Shown here piece after piece: positions 1 through 8,996 of a stretch of DNA of 64,000 nt; positions within the stretch are counted from its first letter, which is position 1; every line of letters begins with the position of its first letter. Source of the stretch: Virgibacillus ihumii (GTDB lineage: Bacteria > Bacillota > Bacilli > Bacillales > Amphibacillaceae). The DNA is taken from positions 1,984,001-2,048,000 of the forward strand of contig NZ_CACVAN010000001.1 of assembly GCF_902726655.1 (NCBI RefSeq). Reading direction: 5' to 3'. The notes beneath the pieces were generated by a model. The model saw only the letters and a program-made list of their open reading frames with translations. It did no database searches and had not been told where the DNA came from. The translations under genes were made by a program, and so were the position numbers.

Positions 1-427
1 CATTTTCAACTGGTCGTGATTCACCTTCATAATGCGTGAGAATTGCACCCGCAAAATAACGGAACTGATTAATGGCAAGCTGGTAATCTAAATCAAATTC
101 ATGAAGTGCTCTACCTGTATCCATGCATTCGATCAATTTTAAACGATCTTGATTTTCTTCCAACACATCAGCAATTTTATTCATTAATATTGATCGTTCT
201 TCAATTGAGGTATCTGCCCATTTTGGAAACGCTTCTCCTGCTGCTTTTACCGCCCTGTCCACATCTTCTTTCCCTCCACGACCAATTTGAGAAAGCACCT
301 TTCCCGTTGCCGCATTCACAGCATCGATATAACCATCAGCTGCCTCTACAATCTCACCGTTGATAAGTGGACCATATTTCGTATCAAACTTTACATCAGA
401 TGGGCTCATTTGACCTGTAGCTTCCAT
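1..427 (-). CDS. Aldehyde dehydrogenase, N-terminal part (cut by window edge)
   Basis: The first 142 codons of an NAD(P)-dependent aldehyde dehydrogenase run off the left edge of the window. The visible part has the family N-terminus: a GPLINGE strand, the AATGKVL stretch, then the helical NAD-binding region with EERSILMNKIADVLEEN. The catalytic Cys and Glu lie outside. The start ATG at 425-427 has a GAGGAGGG ribosome site 9 bases upstream. It lies about 100 bases downstream of the ThDP enzyme on the same strand, so it probably oxidises the aldehyde made by that enzyme. Substrate cannot be judged from this fragment. Confidence 0.85.
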   Translation of the reverse strand, partial: MEATGQMSPSDVKFDTKYGPLINGEIVEAADGYIDAVNAATGKVLSQIGRGGKEDVDRAVKAAGEAFPKWADTSIEERSILMNKIADVLEENQDRLKLIECMDTGRALHEFDLDYQLAINQFRYFAGAILTHYEGESRPVEN

Positions 428-529
428 CTTAAATCCCTCCTCTCATAATATTAGTAGACCCAATCATCACATTCACAAGACAGCCTAAATTAATTGAGAG
501 CATCACCGCCTTCTTTATAATGGAACTTT

Positions 530-2239
530 CTACACCTTTGAAATTCTGACATCCAATACCGCAGAACGACCGTTTTTCACCTGTTCGATCGCTATTTTTA
601 GTGCTGTTTTCAACTTGTCAGGATCTTCGACTGTTTCAGCATGAGCGTTGCCCGCTGCTTCGGCAATTTTTGCTAATTCACTATTGGGATTGAAATTTAC
701 CCAAAATTTATTCGCATTTTTAGCTATTCCTTCCGGATGAACTCCTAAAGTCGAATGTTTCGGGGCATTCCATCCAAAATTATTGTAAATGACTGTCAAA
801 TATGGTGTATCATATTGTTCAGCCATCGTATGCACAACAGAAGGAACGCTGAATAAATAACTCCCATCTCCAGTTAAGCTGATAATGGTCTTGTCTGGAT
901 GAGCTAATTTAGCCCCAATCGCGGCTCCGCCATTCCACCCCAGGGATCCCGCCCCGCTGCTGAAATAAGACCCGGGTTCACTTGCACCAATATGAGTGTT
1001 GACAACCCCGTAATTGGTTATTCCTTCATTAAGGACGATTGTATTTTCATCAACAATTTCCCTTACACATGCGGTAAGATATTCAGGTGTGATAATACCT
1101 CCTTTTAGCTGCTCAGCTTTTTCTATTTCTTTTTTTAATTTCATATGGAAAGTTTCAATTTTTTTCCGGCGTGCAGAAACCGAAGATTCATCAATAGTTT
1201 CTTCATCTATTACCTTATTAATCTGGTTCAAAGCAACTTGTGAATCTGCTCTGTAAAAACGTTTAGACGGGATATACCACAGGGGCATATCTTCTTTCAA
1301 TGGATCTGCGTCAATATAATAAATAATTGCATTTGTGGACGGTTTGTTTTTAGTCGGGATCCATGGTACATCACTGTCAATCGCCAGGATGAAATCGGCA
1401 TCTTCCAAGATGGGATGCTGCTTATCCTCATTCCATTGAAAGCCGCAGTGCATTGGATGATTTGCGGGAAAGTTCATCGTTTGAGGTACCGACTCCAAAA
1501 CTGGTATTGCTAAATTTTCACATAGCTTTATAAGTTCATCAACAGACTCTTCTTTTTTTCCTAAATAAGAAGTTACAACGATTGGATTGTCTGCCGTTAA
1601 TAGATCAGAAACTAAATCATTTACATCTTGTTCTGGAATTGCACTGGGCGAGATCGGCTCCCAAAGCGATGTATCAATCTCCACCGACTCCGTTTCCTCT
1701 TCCATTGCCTCTCTTGGCCCCATTAAATAAACCGGCCCTTGTGGTTCGCTTTTTGATATTTGCAACGCACGATGAACCAACTGTTTCACATTTTTCCCCG
1801 TGCGGATTTCATTGTCATATTTGGAATACCCCCGCATAATTCCGCGCTGATCATTAACATCTTGATACCAATGGATAAATTCATTTCTACTTCCTAGCAT
1901 TTCCCCTTCTTGAGTGTAGGGAGATGCTCCAGCAAAAACAAGGACCGGTACTTTAGCCTTAAAAGCGTTATGTATCGCTCCGCCCAAGTTTTGAGTGCCA
2001 CATTCCACATGAACAATAACTGCTTGAGGTTCTCCGGTCGCTTGTACATATCCATGGGCAGCACTCATTGCTACAAACTCATGGGGGCTAATAATAACTT
2101 TTGGCAAATCTTTATTTTTTTGCGCAGCATCCGTCAAACTTTCAATTATTGTTGGATGATCGCTTCCGAAGTTTGCGAAAATATAAGAAACACCTGCCTC
2201 CTGAAGCGCTTCCAAAAATGCTGTCCCAGTTGTATACAT
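530..2239 (-). CDS. Thiamine-diphosphate-dependent decarboxylase/acetolactate synthase-like enzyme
   Basis: A full-length (569 aa) member of the ThDP enzyme superfamily that includes acetolactate synthase, benzoylformate decarboxylase and pyruvate oxidase. The N-terminal PYR domain carries the cofactor-activating glutamate (E54 in the PHEF motif), a central domain follows, and the C-terminal PP domain has the GDGSYLFSVPS...NN cofactor-binding motif at about 455-485. The ATG has an AAAGGAGAG site at good distance. No acetolactate synthase small subunit is nearby, and an aldehyde dehydrogenase follows, so decarboxylation of a 2-oxo acid to an aldehyde is more likely than acetolactate synthesis. 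Substrate is unknown. Two class V aminotransferase-like genes upstream could supply the 2-oxo acid. Confidence 0.85.
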   Translation of the reverse strand: MYTTGTAFLEALQEAGVSYIFANFGSDHPTIIESLTDAAQKNKDLPKVIISPHEFVAMSAAHGYVQATGEPQAVIVHVECGTQNLGGAIHNAFKAKVPVLVFAGASPYTQEGEMLGSRNEFIHWYQDVNDQRGIMRGYSKYDNEIRTGKNVKQLVHRALQISKSEPQGPVYLMGPREAMEEETESVEIDTSLWEPISPSAIPEQDVNDLVSDLLTADNPIVVTSYLGKKEESVDELIKLCENLAIPVLESVPQTMNFPANHPMHCGFQWNEDKQHPILEDADFILAIDSDVPWIPTKNKPSTNAIIYYIDADPLKEDMPLWYIPSKRFYRADSQVALNQINKVIDEETIDESSVSARRKKIETFHMKLKKEIEKAEQLKGGIITPEYLTACVREIVDENTIVLNEGITNYGVVNTHIGASEPGSYFSSGAGSLGWNGGAAIGAKLAHPDKTIISLTGDGSYLFSVPSVVHTMAEQYDTPYLTVIYNNFGWNAPKHSTLGVHPEGIAKNANKFWVNFNPNSELAKIAEAAGNAHAETVEDPDKLKTALKIAIEQVKNGRSAVLDVRISKV

Positions 2240-2409
2240 ATAAGACTCTCCTTTCTGCTACGATTTAATATTTATTGTAAAACAGAAAAAGAGGGACGAG
2301 GTGTTAAGTAATAAACATTTTCTTAATTTATCCTAATGTTCCTTCCAAACTGCTATTTGTCTTTTGCTTAGGAATCCAAGAAATACCTAACTGCAAAACA
2401 GTCATTTCA

Positions 2410-3024
2410 TTACCTTTGCTTTTCTCTAAGCTTTTCAATATCTTTCAATATAAATGTTTGATTCGAAATTTCGATAATACCTTCACTGCGCCACTCCTTC
2501 AAAACTTTCCAAACAGCAACCCTCGATTTTCCAATATAATTTGCCATGGATGTTTGTGTTACATTAATCGTTTTATCTCCTTTTTTCTCATACAGATTCA
2601 TTAGAAAATATGATAGTTGTACTTCAATAGGTGCGTTTAAGATTGTGTTTATAGTTGCCAGCATACGAATTTTCTGGATAAGTGAATAGCTAAATTGCCT
2701 GGACGTCTCAGGATGTTTGCCTGTCAAACGTTCAAACTGGCCTTTTGAAAAATAATAAAGCGTCGAATCCATCATCAATGTTGCGGTAGTGAAGGAGGCA
2801 GTGCCGTAAATCATTTGTTCTCCTGTGAGCGAGCCTGGAAAGACGAAGTCTATAATGCGTTCATATCCATCCTCACGTAACACACTTATCATAATTTTTC
2901 CTTCCAGTAAGTAATAAAAACCGCTTGATACATCACCCTGTCTGAATAATACAATGTTTTTTCTCAACTTTTTAACTTCCGCATAATGGGAGTATTGAGA
3001 CCAGTTAAACAATCTGATGTTCAC
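2410..3024 (-). CDS. Crp/Fnr-family transcriptional regulator (copy 1)
   Basis: About 204 aa with an N-terminal cyclic-nucleotide-binding-like beta barrel (residues 10-115, with the FRQGDVSSGFYYLLEGK signature), a dimerisation helix and a C-terminal winged helix (TQTSMANYIGKSRVAVWKVLKEW, about 155-180). No cysteine cluster is present, so it is not an oxygen-sensing Fnr. The GTG at 3022-3024 has a poor ribosome site; a TTG at 3012 with GAGGTG nine bases upstream is an equally good start. It follows the second Crp-like gene by 36 bases and precedes the ThDP enzyme by 170 bases, so it is a likely local regulator. Ligand is unknown. Confidence 0.85.
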   Translation of the reverse strand: MNIRLFNWSQYSHYAEVKKLRKNIVLFRQGDVSSGFYYLLEGKIMISVLREDGYERIIDFVFPGSLTGEQMIYGTASFTTATLMMDSTLYYFSKGQFERLTGKHPETSRQFSYSLIQKIRMLATINTILNAPIEVQLSYFLMNLYEKKGDKTINVTQTSMANYIGKSRVAVWKVLKEWRSEGIIEISNQTFILKDIEKLREKQR

Positions 3025-3060
3025 CTCGAAAACTTTAAATTTACCTCTTGAGCAATGGAG

Positions 3061-3687
3061 TCAAATGGCAGCTATTTCTATAAGTGCTTCAGTGTTATTA
3101 ATGATAATATTACGATTTGTCAAATACACCACATCATTATCCCATTTTTTAAATATATTATATATTGTTGTTCGGTTCAGATTTGTATAACAACAAAGTT
3201 CCTGTTGAGTAAATGGAATCTGCTTGCTTACAAACTTTTCCCTTAAAGTTAATATCGTTCTGGCCAGTAATTTTTCGGAGTGTAACGTATGGAATAGAAC
3301 ATTATTTGATAGAGTTTTCAACTTTTCTGTTAGATTAGTATAGATTAGCATTTTAAACTGAGCGTCTCTTTCCAGAACTGGCTCAATATTTTTATAAGGA
3401 AAAAAATATACAACGCTGTCCTCGATGGCCGTTGCAGTTGAAAAGTAAAGTTCGCCATCTACTGACTGTTCACCAAAAGACTTTTCATTACAAACAATAT
3501 CAATGATATTCTCTTCTCCAGTGTGGATTGTCGATGATACCTTGACCAAGCCTTGTTTCAAATAATAAAACCCGTTGCAACCGTCTTCTTTTTCTTGATA
3601 GATTACTGATTTTCGTTTGTAATAATTTCTTTCTCCATATTTAAGATAAGGAATCCAACTGCTAGTTTGCATAAACAAATTAGACAT
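3061..3687 (-). CDS. Crp/Fnr-family transcriptional regulator (copy 2)
   Basis: A 208-aa Crp/Fnr-type protein. The effector barrel includes VIYQEKEDGCNGFYYLKQGLV; a long helix and a winged-helix region (FTQQELCCYTNLNRTTIYNIFKKW) follow. The start ATG at 3685-3687 is chosen over an in-frame start 33 bases upstream because GGAGGGG sits seven bases before it. It is only distantly similar to the flanking Crp-like protein, so this is not a recent tandem duplication. The HTH is less canonical than in the other two copies. It probably forms a transcription unit with copy 1. Confidence 0.83.
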   Translation of the reverse strand: MSNLFMQTSSWIPYLKYGERNYYKRKSVIYQEKEDGCNGFYYLKQGLVKVSSTIHTGEENIIDIVCNEKSFGEQSVDGELYFSTATAIEDSVVYFFPYKNIEPVLERDAQFKMLIYTNLTEKLKTLSNNVLFHTLHSEKLLARTILTLREKFVSKQIPFTQQELCCYTNLNRTTIYNIFKKWDNDVVYLTNRNIIINNTEALIEIAAI

Positions 3688-3802
3688 TTTACGTCCCCTC
3701 CGTAAAGTAGTAAATCTCAATAATACTAAACTCAGCGTTAGTTACAATTTCATGGTTTTTACTATTTTCATTACAATCTAAAATAGGTTATTATGGAGCT
3801 TT

Positions 3803-3848
3803 AATCAGTAGGGTGTTACTTATCTCCCATACTGATTGTGAGTAACAC
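3803..3848. promoter_or_regulatory. Interleaved inverted repeats (possible pseudoknot or double operator)
   Basis: AATCAGTA (3803-3810) pairs with TACTGATT (3830-3837), and GTGTTACT (3813-3820) pairs with AGTAACAC (3841-3848). The order is A-B-A'-B', which as RNA would be an H-type pseudoknot with spacers of 2, 9 and 3 bases. As DNA it could be two overlapping operators. It lies 116-161 bases upstream of the second Crp-like gene. Confidence 0.4.
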
Positions 3849-4192
3849 AGGGTCTATCCTCCAACTCATTAACTTCTTTTAGATCGTTATCGATTACTAA
3901 ATAGATAATTTATACTATATTTCCGTCATGAAACACCAAATTCCTGCATTAGAATAATATCTACGTAAAAAAATAACTCCCTAAACCAAGAAATAAGTCA
4001 TTTATGATCGAAACCAGTCGCAAAATTTTCATATCAGTTTTTTAACCCTAACATCCACAGGTTCTCCTCCTCCCGACTCTTTTAATTTTTAACCTCAATA
4101 TGTTTTAAATTCAGTCGATCAACAACCTTATAATTTCAGATTGTGAAATTGAGTGAATATTAATTTTTTATTTTCCCCTTGACTAAGTAAAC

Positions 4193-4222
4193 AAAAAAAC
4201 TACACGTATCAACTACGTGCAG
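4193..4222 (-). terminator. Rho-independent terminator after the class V aminotransferase gene
   Basis: On the minus strand a CACGTA/TACGTG stem with a five-base loop, extended by a G-U and two further pairs, is followed by seven T. It lies 24 bases beyond the stop codon at 4246. Confidence 0.8.
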
Positions 4223-4245
4223 GATTCTTATTTTCATCTTATTTA

Positions 4246-5409
4246 TTATACTTGCATTCTTATACCCCATTCATTAAGCACATTGATAAGATATTTTACT
4301 TCTTCAAATGTTGTATAGTAATGAAAACCAATCCGGATTCCACCAATTCCATTAATAGAACGAAGGCTTACTTTAATATTATTTTCTGTTAAGTGATTCA
4401 GAAGCTTCTTTTCTAAATCAAGATTATCACACGTCAGCGTAATAATTGATGACCAATTGCAACGATCATCCCCCCCAAGAATTCTTGCTCCTTTAAGCTG
4501 GAGGTTTTTTCTGAACAATTCCTGTAAATTAAAAATATGCTTTTCGGCCTTAACATGTCCGAACTTTTCCCATCTCTCAAATGCTTTTTTCAGCATTTCT
4601 GCTCCCCAAAAGTTAATCATCCCTCCTGATTCAATAGACTTTGCTTCGTTAACTCTGGATATTCCATGCAGGTCGTAAAGAGTTCTTTCTCTTGATTCAA
4701 GATAATTTATCCATCCTGCATGAGGTTCCTGCAAATTAAGGTATCCATCAAATGTAGGAAAAATCTTTTCCAATAAACGATCACTTACATACATGAATCC
4801 TAATCCAAACGGACTGTTCAACCATTTATGCCCTCCAGCTATATACGCATCAATCTGTTGAGCATGCAAATCTCTTTTTAATATCCCTGATTCCTGTATC
4901 CCATCAACAATCCAATACTCGTCAGATCTTTTATTTCGTTCTTTTGCCAGATTGGCAAAGGAAAACCTGTATCCGCTTACTTCTTGAACAGAACTCATAC
5001 AAAGAATATTGTTAGTAGCTAAACTTTGATTCACTTCATCTAAATTCACTTTCCCATTTGCTGTATTAAAAAAATGGATATTTTCAGAATTTCCTTGCCA
5101 TACCAACGCTGCTGACATAAACTCAATATCAGGAACTGCCACGTTTATTGTTAATTCTGATTTATTTAATCCAGATGCAATTCTGCCGAGTCCTTCTGTA
5201 GTGTTCGCAATAAAAGCAATATTTTGCGGTAATACATCATATACATGTGCTATAAATTTTCGAATATCTTTCATTTTCACGAGTAAATCAACTGTATACC
5301 CGCCTGCGTTTGATTTAATATCTGATGTTAAATTCCCGAGATGCTTCTGTAACTCCTGGATATTTTCCTTATCTGGAATACCCATTGATGCATAATCAAA
5401 ATAGGTCAT
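4246..5409 (-). CDS. Class V PLP-dependent aminotransferase-like protein (1)
   Basis: A 387-aa fold-type I PLP enzyme of the class V aminotransferase family (cysteine desulfurase, isopenicillin N epimerase-like). K195 in GGHKWLNSPFGLGF is the expected Schiff-base lysine and D169 in WIVDGIQ the pyridine-nitrogen aspartate. The N-terminus (YFDYASMGIP) is the usual family opening. There is no reactive cysteine loop typical of NifS/IscS, so a transaminase, lyase or epimerase role is more likely than sulfur transfer. It is the third gene of an operon with the antiporter (13-base gap) and a second class V enzyme. Substrate is unknown. Confidence 0.82.
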   Translation of the reverse strand: MTYFDYASMGIPDKENIQELQKHLGNLTSDIKSNAGGYTVDLLVKMKDIRKFIAHVYDVLPQNIAFIANTTEGLGRIASGLNKSELTINVAVPDIEFMSAALVWQGNSENIHFFNTANGKVNLDEVNQSLATNNILCMSSVQEVSGYRFSFANLAKERNKRSDEYWIVDGIQESGILKRDLHAQQIDAYIAGGHKWLNSPFGLGFMYVSDRLLEKIFPTFDGYLNLQEPHAGWINYLESRERTLYDLHGISRVNEAKSIESGGMINFWGAEMLKKAFERWEKFGHVKAEKHIFNLQELFRKNLQLKGARILGGDDRCNWSSIITLTCDNLDLEKKLLNHLTENNIKVSLRSINGIGGIRIGFHYYTTFEEVKYLINVLNEWGIRMQV

Positions 5410-5422
5410 AATAATCTATCCT

Positions 5423-6874
5423 TTAGCTTAATTTTTTCGCAGTATCCGGCTTATCATCCAAGCTCCCATATATTTCTTTGTATTCCAGCTCATATTCTTG
5501 TTTGCTCATAAACTCACGGCCCCAACCACTGAAAGCCGCGAATAATATTACTGCTACCATAGCTATACAATAAAACACATAAGGAACCACCCCGACAGGA
5601 TTAAAGCTAGGATACTGGTTTGTATCCACCATACCGCCAATGAATGCAAACGGAATCAGTAACCCTACACTATATGGTAAAAAACCAATTATGGATGTGG
5701 AACAAGCGTCCATTAAATTCCCTCTGCGCCAAGGTTGAATTTTAAACTTGTTTCCCAAACGTCTGACAAAATCGCCAAGCATAACCATTGAGGGTGTTCC
5801 TGCTGTTGTCAAAGCATTGAGGAATAAAGTTGAAAAGACAATTACAACTTCAGCCCGTTTGGGTGTGGTAGCAACAAGTTCAGCTTTTCCAATTAACCAA
5901 GTCAAGAATCCTCCGCGTTGTAACGTTCCAATCATTCCCATTAAAAATATGGTAAAAACAGCCACACCCATCATACTGTTTATACCATCCAATACAATAC
6001 CGCCAGCAGTGAACTCATCCCGGTTAACACTTAAAATATCTCCAAAACCGATAAGACCTGTGCCTAATCCAAGCACAATTCCAAGCATTATCGCATACAG
6101 TAACCCCTCCACAAGGTGACGGCCTTTAATCATTAAAAATAAAAGTAACACTGGTACAACCAACATGATTAACCCTAATGGCTTAACCTCCTCCGGTGGT
6201 TGTACAGTTGAACCACCCGACTCTATCAAGGCAAAAACAATATATAAAGCAACAGTAATTGATGCAGCAGTAAACGCATAACGAAGCCGGCTTCTTACTA
6301 CCTTATTAATCTCTGTCCCTTGTGAGTAAGCGGATACAATTGTTGTATCAGAAATCGGTGCCAGGTTATCTCCCACATAGGATCCTCCGATAATGGCACC
6401 TATAATCAAGAGTGGATCTCCACCAAGTGTATATCCAACAGGGAACAAAATCGGGCTGACTGCAATAAGCGTACCAACTGCAGTTCCGGTTGCCATTGAC
6501 ATAAACGATGTAATGGCAAATGTTATTAACGGGAACCAGGCTATTGAGATACCCAGCTCCAAAAATGCCCACACCAGGCCATCCACCAAACCAGTGCTTT
6601 GCAGCAATTCAGCCATTACCCCGGCAAGAAACCAGGCTAACAGCATAATTGCCAGCATTTTTGAAGCAATTCCTTCAATTAACGCATCAATATAAATCTT
6701 TTTATTTTTCGCTAGGAGCAGTCCCACAAAGAGGCCCAATAATACCATCGGCCAAAACGCCGACGGTAAAGCTGCTCCTGTAAAGCCAAGCCATAGAATG
6801 CCAATAAACATAACTGCAAAAGGAACCAGTAAAATCGGAGTCCCTCCATAAAACTCCAGCTTTTCATTACTCAT
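5423..6874 (-). CDS. NhaC-family Na+/H+ antiporter (or Na+-coupled exchanger)
   Basis: A 483-aa polytopic membrane protein with about 11-12 hydrophobic segments. The diagnostic NhaC-family stretch GGSYVGDNLAPISDTTIVSA is at about 160-180, and MATGTAVGTLIAVSPI precedes it. Some family members exchange organic anions rather than protons (the malate/lactate exchanger MleN of Bacillus). Because it sits between two PLP enzymes with gaps of 25 and 13 bases, import or export of the substrate or product of those enzymes is as likely as simple sodium homeostasis. The start has a GGGAGG site eight bases upstream. Confidence 0.85.
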   Translation of the reverse strand: MSNEKLEFYGGTPILLVPFAVMFIGILWLGFTGAALPSAFWPMVLLGLFVGLLLAKNKKIYIDALIEGIASKMLAIMLLAWFLAGVMAELLQSTGLVDGLVWAFLELGISIAWFPLITFAITSFMSMATGTAVGTLIAVSPILFPVGYTLGGDPLLIIGAIIGGSYVGDNLAPISDTTIVSAYSQGTEINKVVRSRLRYAFTAASITVALYIVFALIESGGSTVQPPEEVKPLGLIMLVVPVLLLFLMIKGRHLVEGLLYAIMLGIVLGLGTGLIGFGDILSVNRDEFTAGGIVLDGINSMMGVAVFTIFLMGMIGTLQRGGFLTWLIGKAELVATTPKRAEVVIVFSTLFLNALTTAGTPSMVMLGDFVRRLGNKFKIQPWRRGNLMDACSTSIIGFLPYSVGLLIPFAFIGGMVDTNQYPSFNPVGVVPYVFYCIAMVAVILFAAFSGWGREFMSKQEYELEYKEIYGSLDDKPDTAKKLS

Positions 6875-6899
6875 TGATTTTTCCTCCCTTATGGTTAGG

Positions 6900-8027
6900 T
6901 TATATTAGGTCCGCCAACGCCTTAACAATCAACTTAATTTCGTATTCAGTGTTATAAAAATGCGGTGCAATGCGAATAACATCATTACGAGCAGACACAA
7001 TTATGCCTTTTTCGGCAAGTTGTTGTTCCACTTCAGACGCATTTTGGACGTAAATAGCTGTATTGGAACCCTTTTCTTTTGTGCTTTTCGGACTTTTGAC
7101 TGTCAAACCATGCTTTTCCGCTTCCTCTATTGCAACACTTGACAACTCTTGCAAATAACTCTCAATTGCTGACACTTCCAAAGAGTTAATAATTTTCAAT
7201 GCTGTAGCTGCCGAGAAACCATTGATCATTGGATATGTCCCTGTATCAAAACGTTTAGTTTTTTTGGCATAATCAATGTTTTTTATATCAAACGCAAATG
7301 GATTATTTTGTCCAAACCATCCAGTGACTTTTGGAGTAAGATTTTTCGTTAAGTCTCCCTTTACATATAAAAAAGCAATCCCTGGTGTTCCCAGAGCATA
7401 TTTTTGTAAGCCGGCAGTAAGCATATCAATATCCATTTCCTTGACATCGATCTTACATTGCCCCAGTGACTGATATGCATCCACGAAAAGGTATGCTCCC
7501 TTATCATGCACTGCCTCCCCAACCTTCTTTAAATCCTGTTTAAATCCATTGTAGAACGAAACATGTGAAGTGCTAACAATAAATGTATCGTTATCAACCG
7601 ATTTGTTATAAGCATCAATAGAAACTAGACCTTCTTCGTTTGATTCAATAAAATTAATATTATATTTATCACTTTGGGAAAGCCAAATATGTCCGACTGT
7701 TGGAAAATCAAAATCGGTCACTGCAATACTCTTTTTGTTTGTATTTTGGAAACTTGTTGCTATACTTGATATACCGTGCGAAACACTTGATACAATTGCC
7801 ACTTCGCTTATGTCAGCGTTGATCATTTTAGCAAATTCGGAACGGGCATCCTCGCAAGCCTGCATCCAGCTTCCCCAGTCCATTCCATATGTCTCCCAGG
7901 ACTTCACATAATTTTCAATGGACTGTTTCACATCAGTATGCAATGCACTTTGAGAACAGCTGGAGGCCTGTATTTTATTTTTTAGAATAGGAAACTTTTG
8001 TCTTGTCTGATTAAATATATCTTTCAT
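6900..8027 (-). CDS. Class V PLP-dependent aminotransferase-like protein (2)
   Basis: A 375-aa class V enzyme. K209 in GLQKYALGTPG is the PLP lysine and D183 in LFVDAYQSLG contacts the pyridine nitrogen; WGSWMQACEDARSEFAKM and FDTGTYPM are also family-like. The start chosen is the ATG at 8025-8027 with an AAGGAAGAG site. A longer frame reaching 8105 would overlap the divergent regulator. It is the first gene of the operon with NhaC and class V enzyme 1, and it is only distantly similar to the latter, so the two may do different steps or form a heteromer. Only 47 bases separate it from the divergent Crp-like gene. Confidence 0.82.
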   Translation of the reverse strand: MKDIFNQTRQKFPILKNKIQASSCSQSALHTDVKQSIENYVKSWETYGMDWGSWMQACEDARSEFAKMINADISEVAIVSSVSHGISSIATSFQNTNKKSIAVTDFDFPTVGHIWLSQSDKYNINFIESNEEGLVSIDAYNKSVDNDTFIVSTSHVSFYNGFKQDLKKVGEAVHDKGAYLFVDAYQSLGQCKIDVKEMDIDMLTAGLQKYALGTPGIAFLYVKGDLTKNLTPKVTGWFGQNNPFAFDIKNIDYAKKTKRFDTGTYPMINGFSAATALKIINSLEVSAIESYLQELSSVAIEEAEKHGLTVKSPKSTKEKGSNTAIYVQNASEVEQQLAEKGIIVSARNDVIRIAPHFYNTEYEIKLIVKALADLI

Positions 8028-8074
8028 TGCTATTACTCTTCCTTTCAAGTAAGAATTTCTGGAGGTAGTTAAAC

Positions 8075-8746
8075 TTGAATCAGTTACCCGAATCGATTTC
8101 ACCATGGATGGAATACCCTAGTTATGATTGGACTCCTATCATCAAGGAATCTGACATTTATGAATACGGCATTAACCAGCACCTTTATCATCAAAGTGAT
8201 AAAATCGATACTGTTTTTCTTGTGATTTCCGGACGTGTAAGACAATATCTTATATCCGCCGATGGGCAAGAAAAAGCACTGGCCATTGCAGGAACAAACT
8301 GTTTAATTGGAGAAAATAAAACAGTTGATAGTGATGTGTACTTCGAAAGTGCTGTTGCAGTATCCAAAGTTAAGGCTGCGTCACTTTCGTATAATAAATT
8401 TGAAAGTATTTTGTACAACTTCCCTAATCTCATTAAACAGTACATTGATCTCTTGAACCGAAAGATTAGACTCGCATCCGTTTACAACCTTGAATTATCA
8501 TATGGCAGTTCTGTATATCGCATTTATGATGCTTTTTATCATTTGGCTTTAAATTACGGACGACAAATGGACAGTGGGATCACAATACTACTTAAATTTA
8601 CACATCAAGAACTTGCTAACCTGGTCGGAACAAGCAGGGTAACCGTTGCAAAAACTGTTAATGAAATGCTAAAGAATCGGATAATCACTAAAGATGGTAA
8701 GTATTATCACATCCCTGATATTGATAAATTGTTACCTGGAGTATAA
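8075..8746 (+). CDS. Crp/Fnr-family transcriptional regulator (copy 3)
   Basis: A 223-aa Crp/Fnr-type protein starting at a TTG with GGAGGT nine bases upstream. The effector barrel spans about 25-120 and the winged helix has FTHQELANLVGTSRVTVAKTVNEML (about 172-196), the most canonical recognition helix of the three copies. No Fe-S cysteines are present. It is divergent from the class V/NhaC operon with a 47-bp gap, which is too short for two separate promoters, so the promoters must overlap each other or reach into coding sequence. It probably controls the divergent operon. Confidence 0.87.
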   Translation: MNQLPESISPWMEYPSYDWTPIIKESDIYEYGINQHLYHQSDKIDTVFLVISGRVRQYLISADGQEKALAIAGTNCLIGENKTVDSDVYFESAVAVSKVKAASLSYNKFESILYNFPNLIKQYIDLLNRKIRLASVYNLELSYGSSVYRIYDAFYHLALNYGRQMDSGITILLKFTHQELANLVGTSRVTVAKTVNEMLKNRIITKDGKYYHIPDIDKLLPGV

Positions 8747-8766
8747 ATTTAAATTGCAATTTTATC

Positions 8767-8782
8767 TGTAAAGTACTTTACA
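8767..8782. promoter_or_regulatory. Perfect 16-bp palindrome with Crp/Fnr-type half-sites
   Basis: TGTAAAGTACTTTACA is a perfect dyad with TGTAA-N6-TTACA spacing, the geometry of Crp-family operators (TGTGA-N6-TCACA). It lies 21 bases after the stop of Crp/Fnr copy 3, so it could be a site for one of the three local regulators. A hairpin without loop is an unlikely terminator, although a T-rich tract follows. Confidence 0.5.
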
Positions 8783-8996
8783 ATTTATAATTTTTTATTT
8801 TTTTAATCATATTGAATTACAAAACTCGTAAGAAGCTATGTTTCTATTTAGATTAAAGCATTGCATTGAGTGGTTATGATCCGAGAAATCCATTTAAACT
8901 GCAACCGCCGACCCTGAGATCAATCCTATTATAAAATGCGTTCATTTCCTTTATAGTTCATATCCGTTTCCTTTCCTCAGTTGAAATTTTGTAAGA

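Larger units (their letters stand above)
3688..4245. other. 558-bp intergenic region with interleaved inverted repeats
   Basis: No credible gene is present. The stretch holds the terminator of the class V gene (4193-4222), a pair of interleaved 8-bp inverted repeats (3803-3848), and two TTACAAT direct repeats near 3741 and 3771 in front of the Crp-like gene. The rest is AT-rich and without recognisable signals. Confidence 0.6.
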
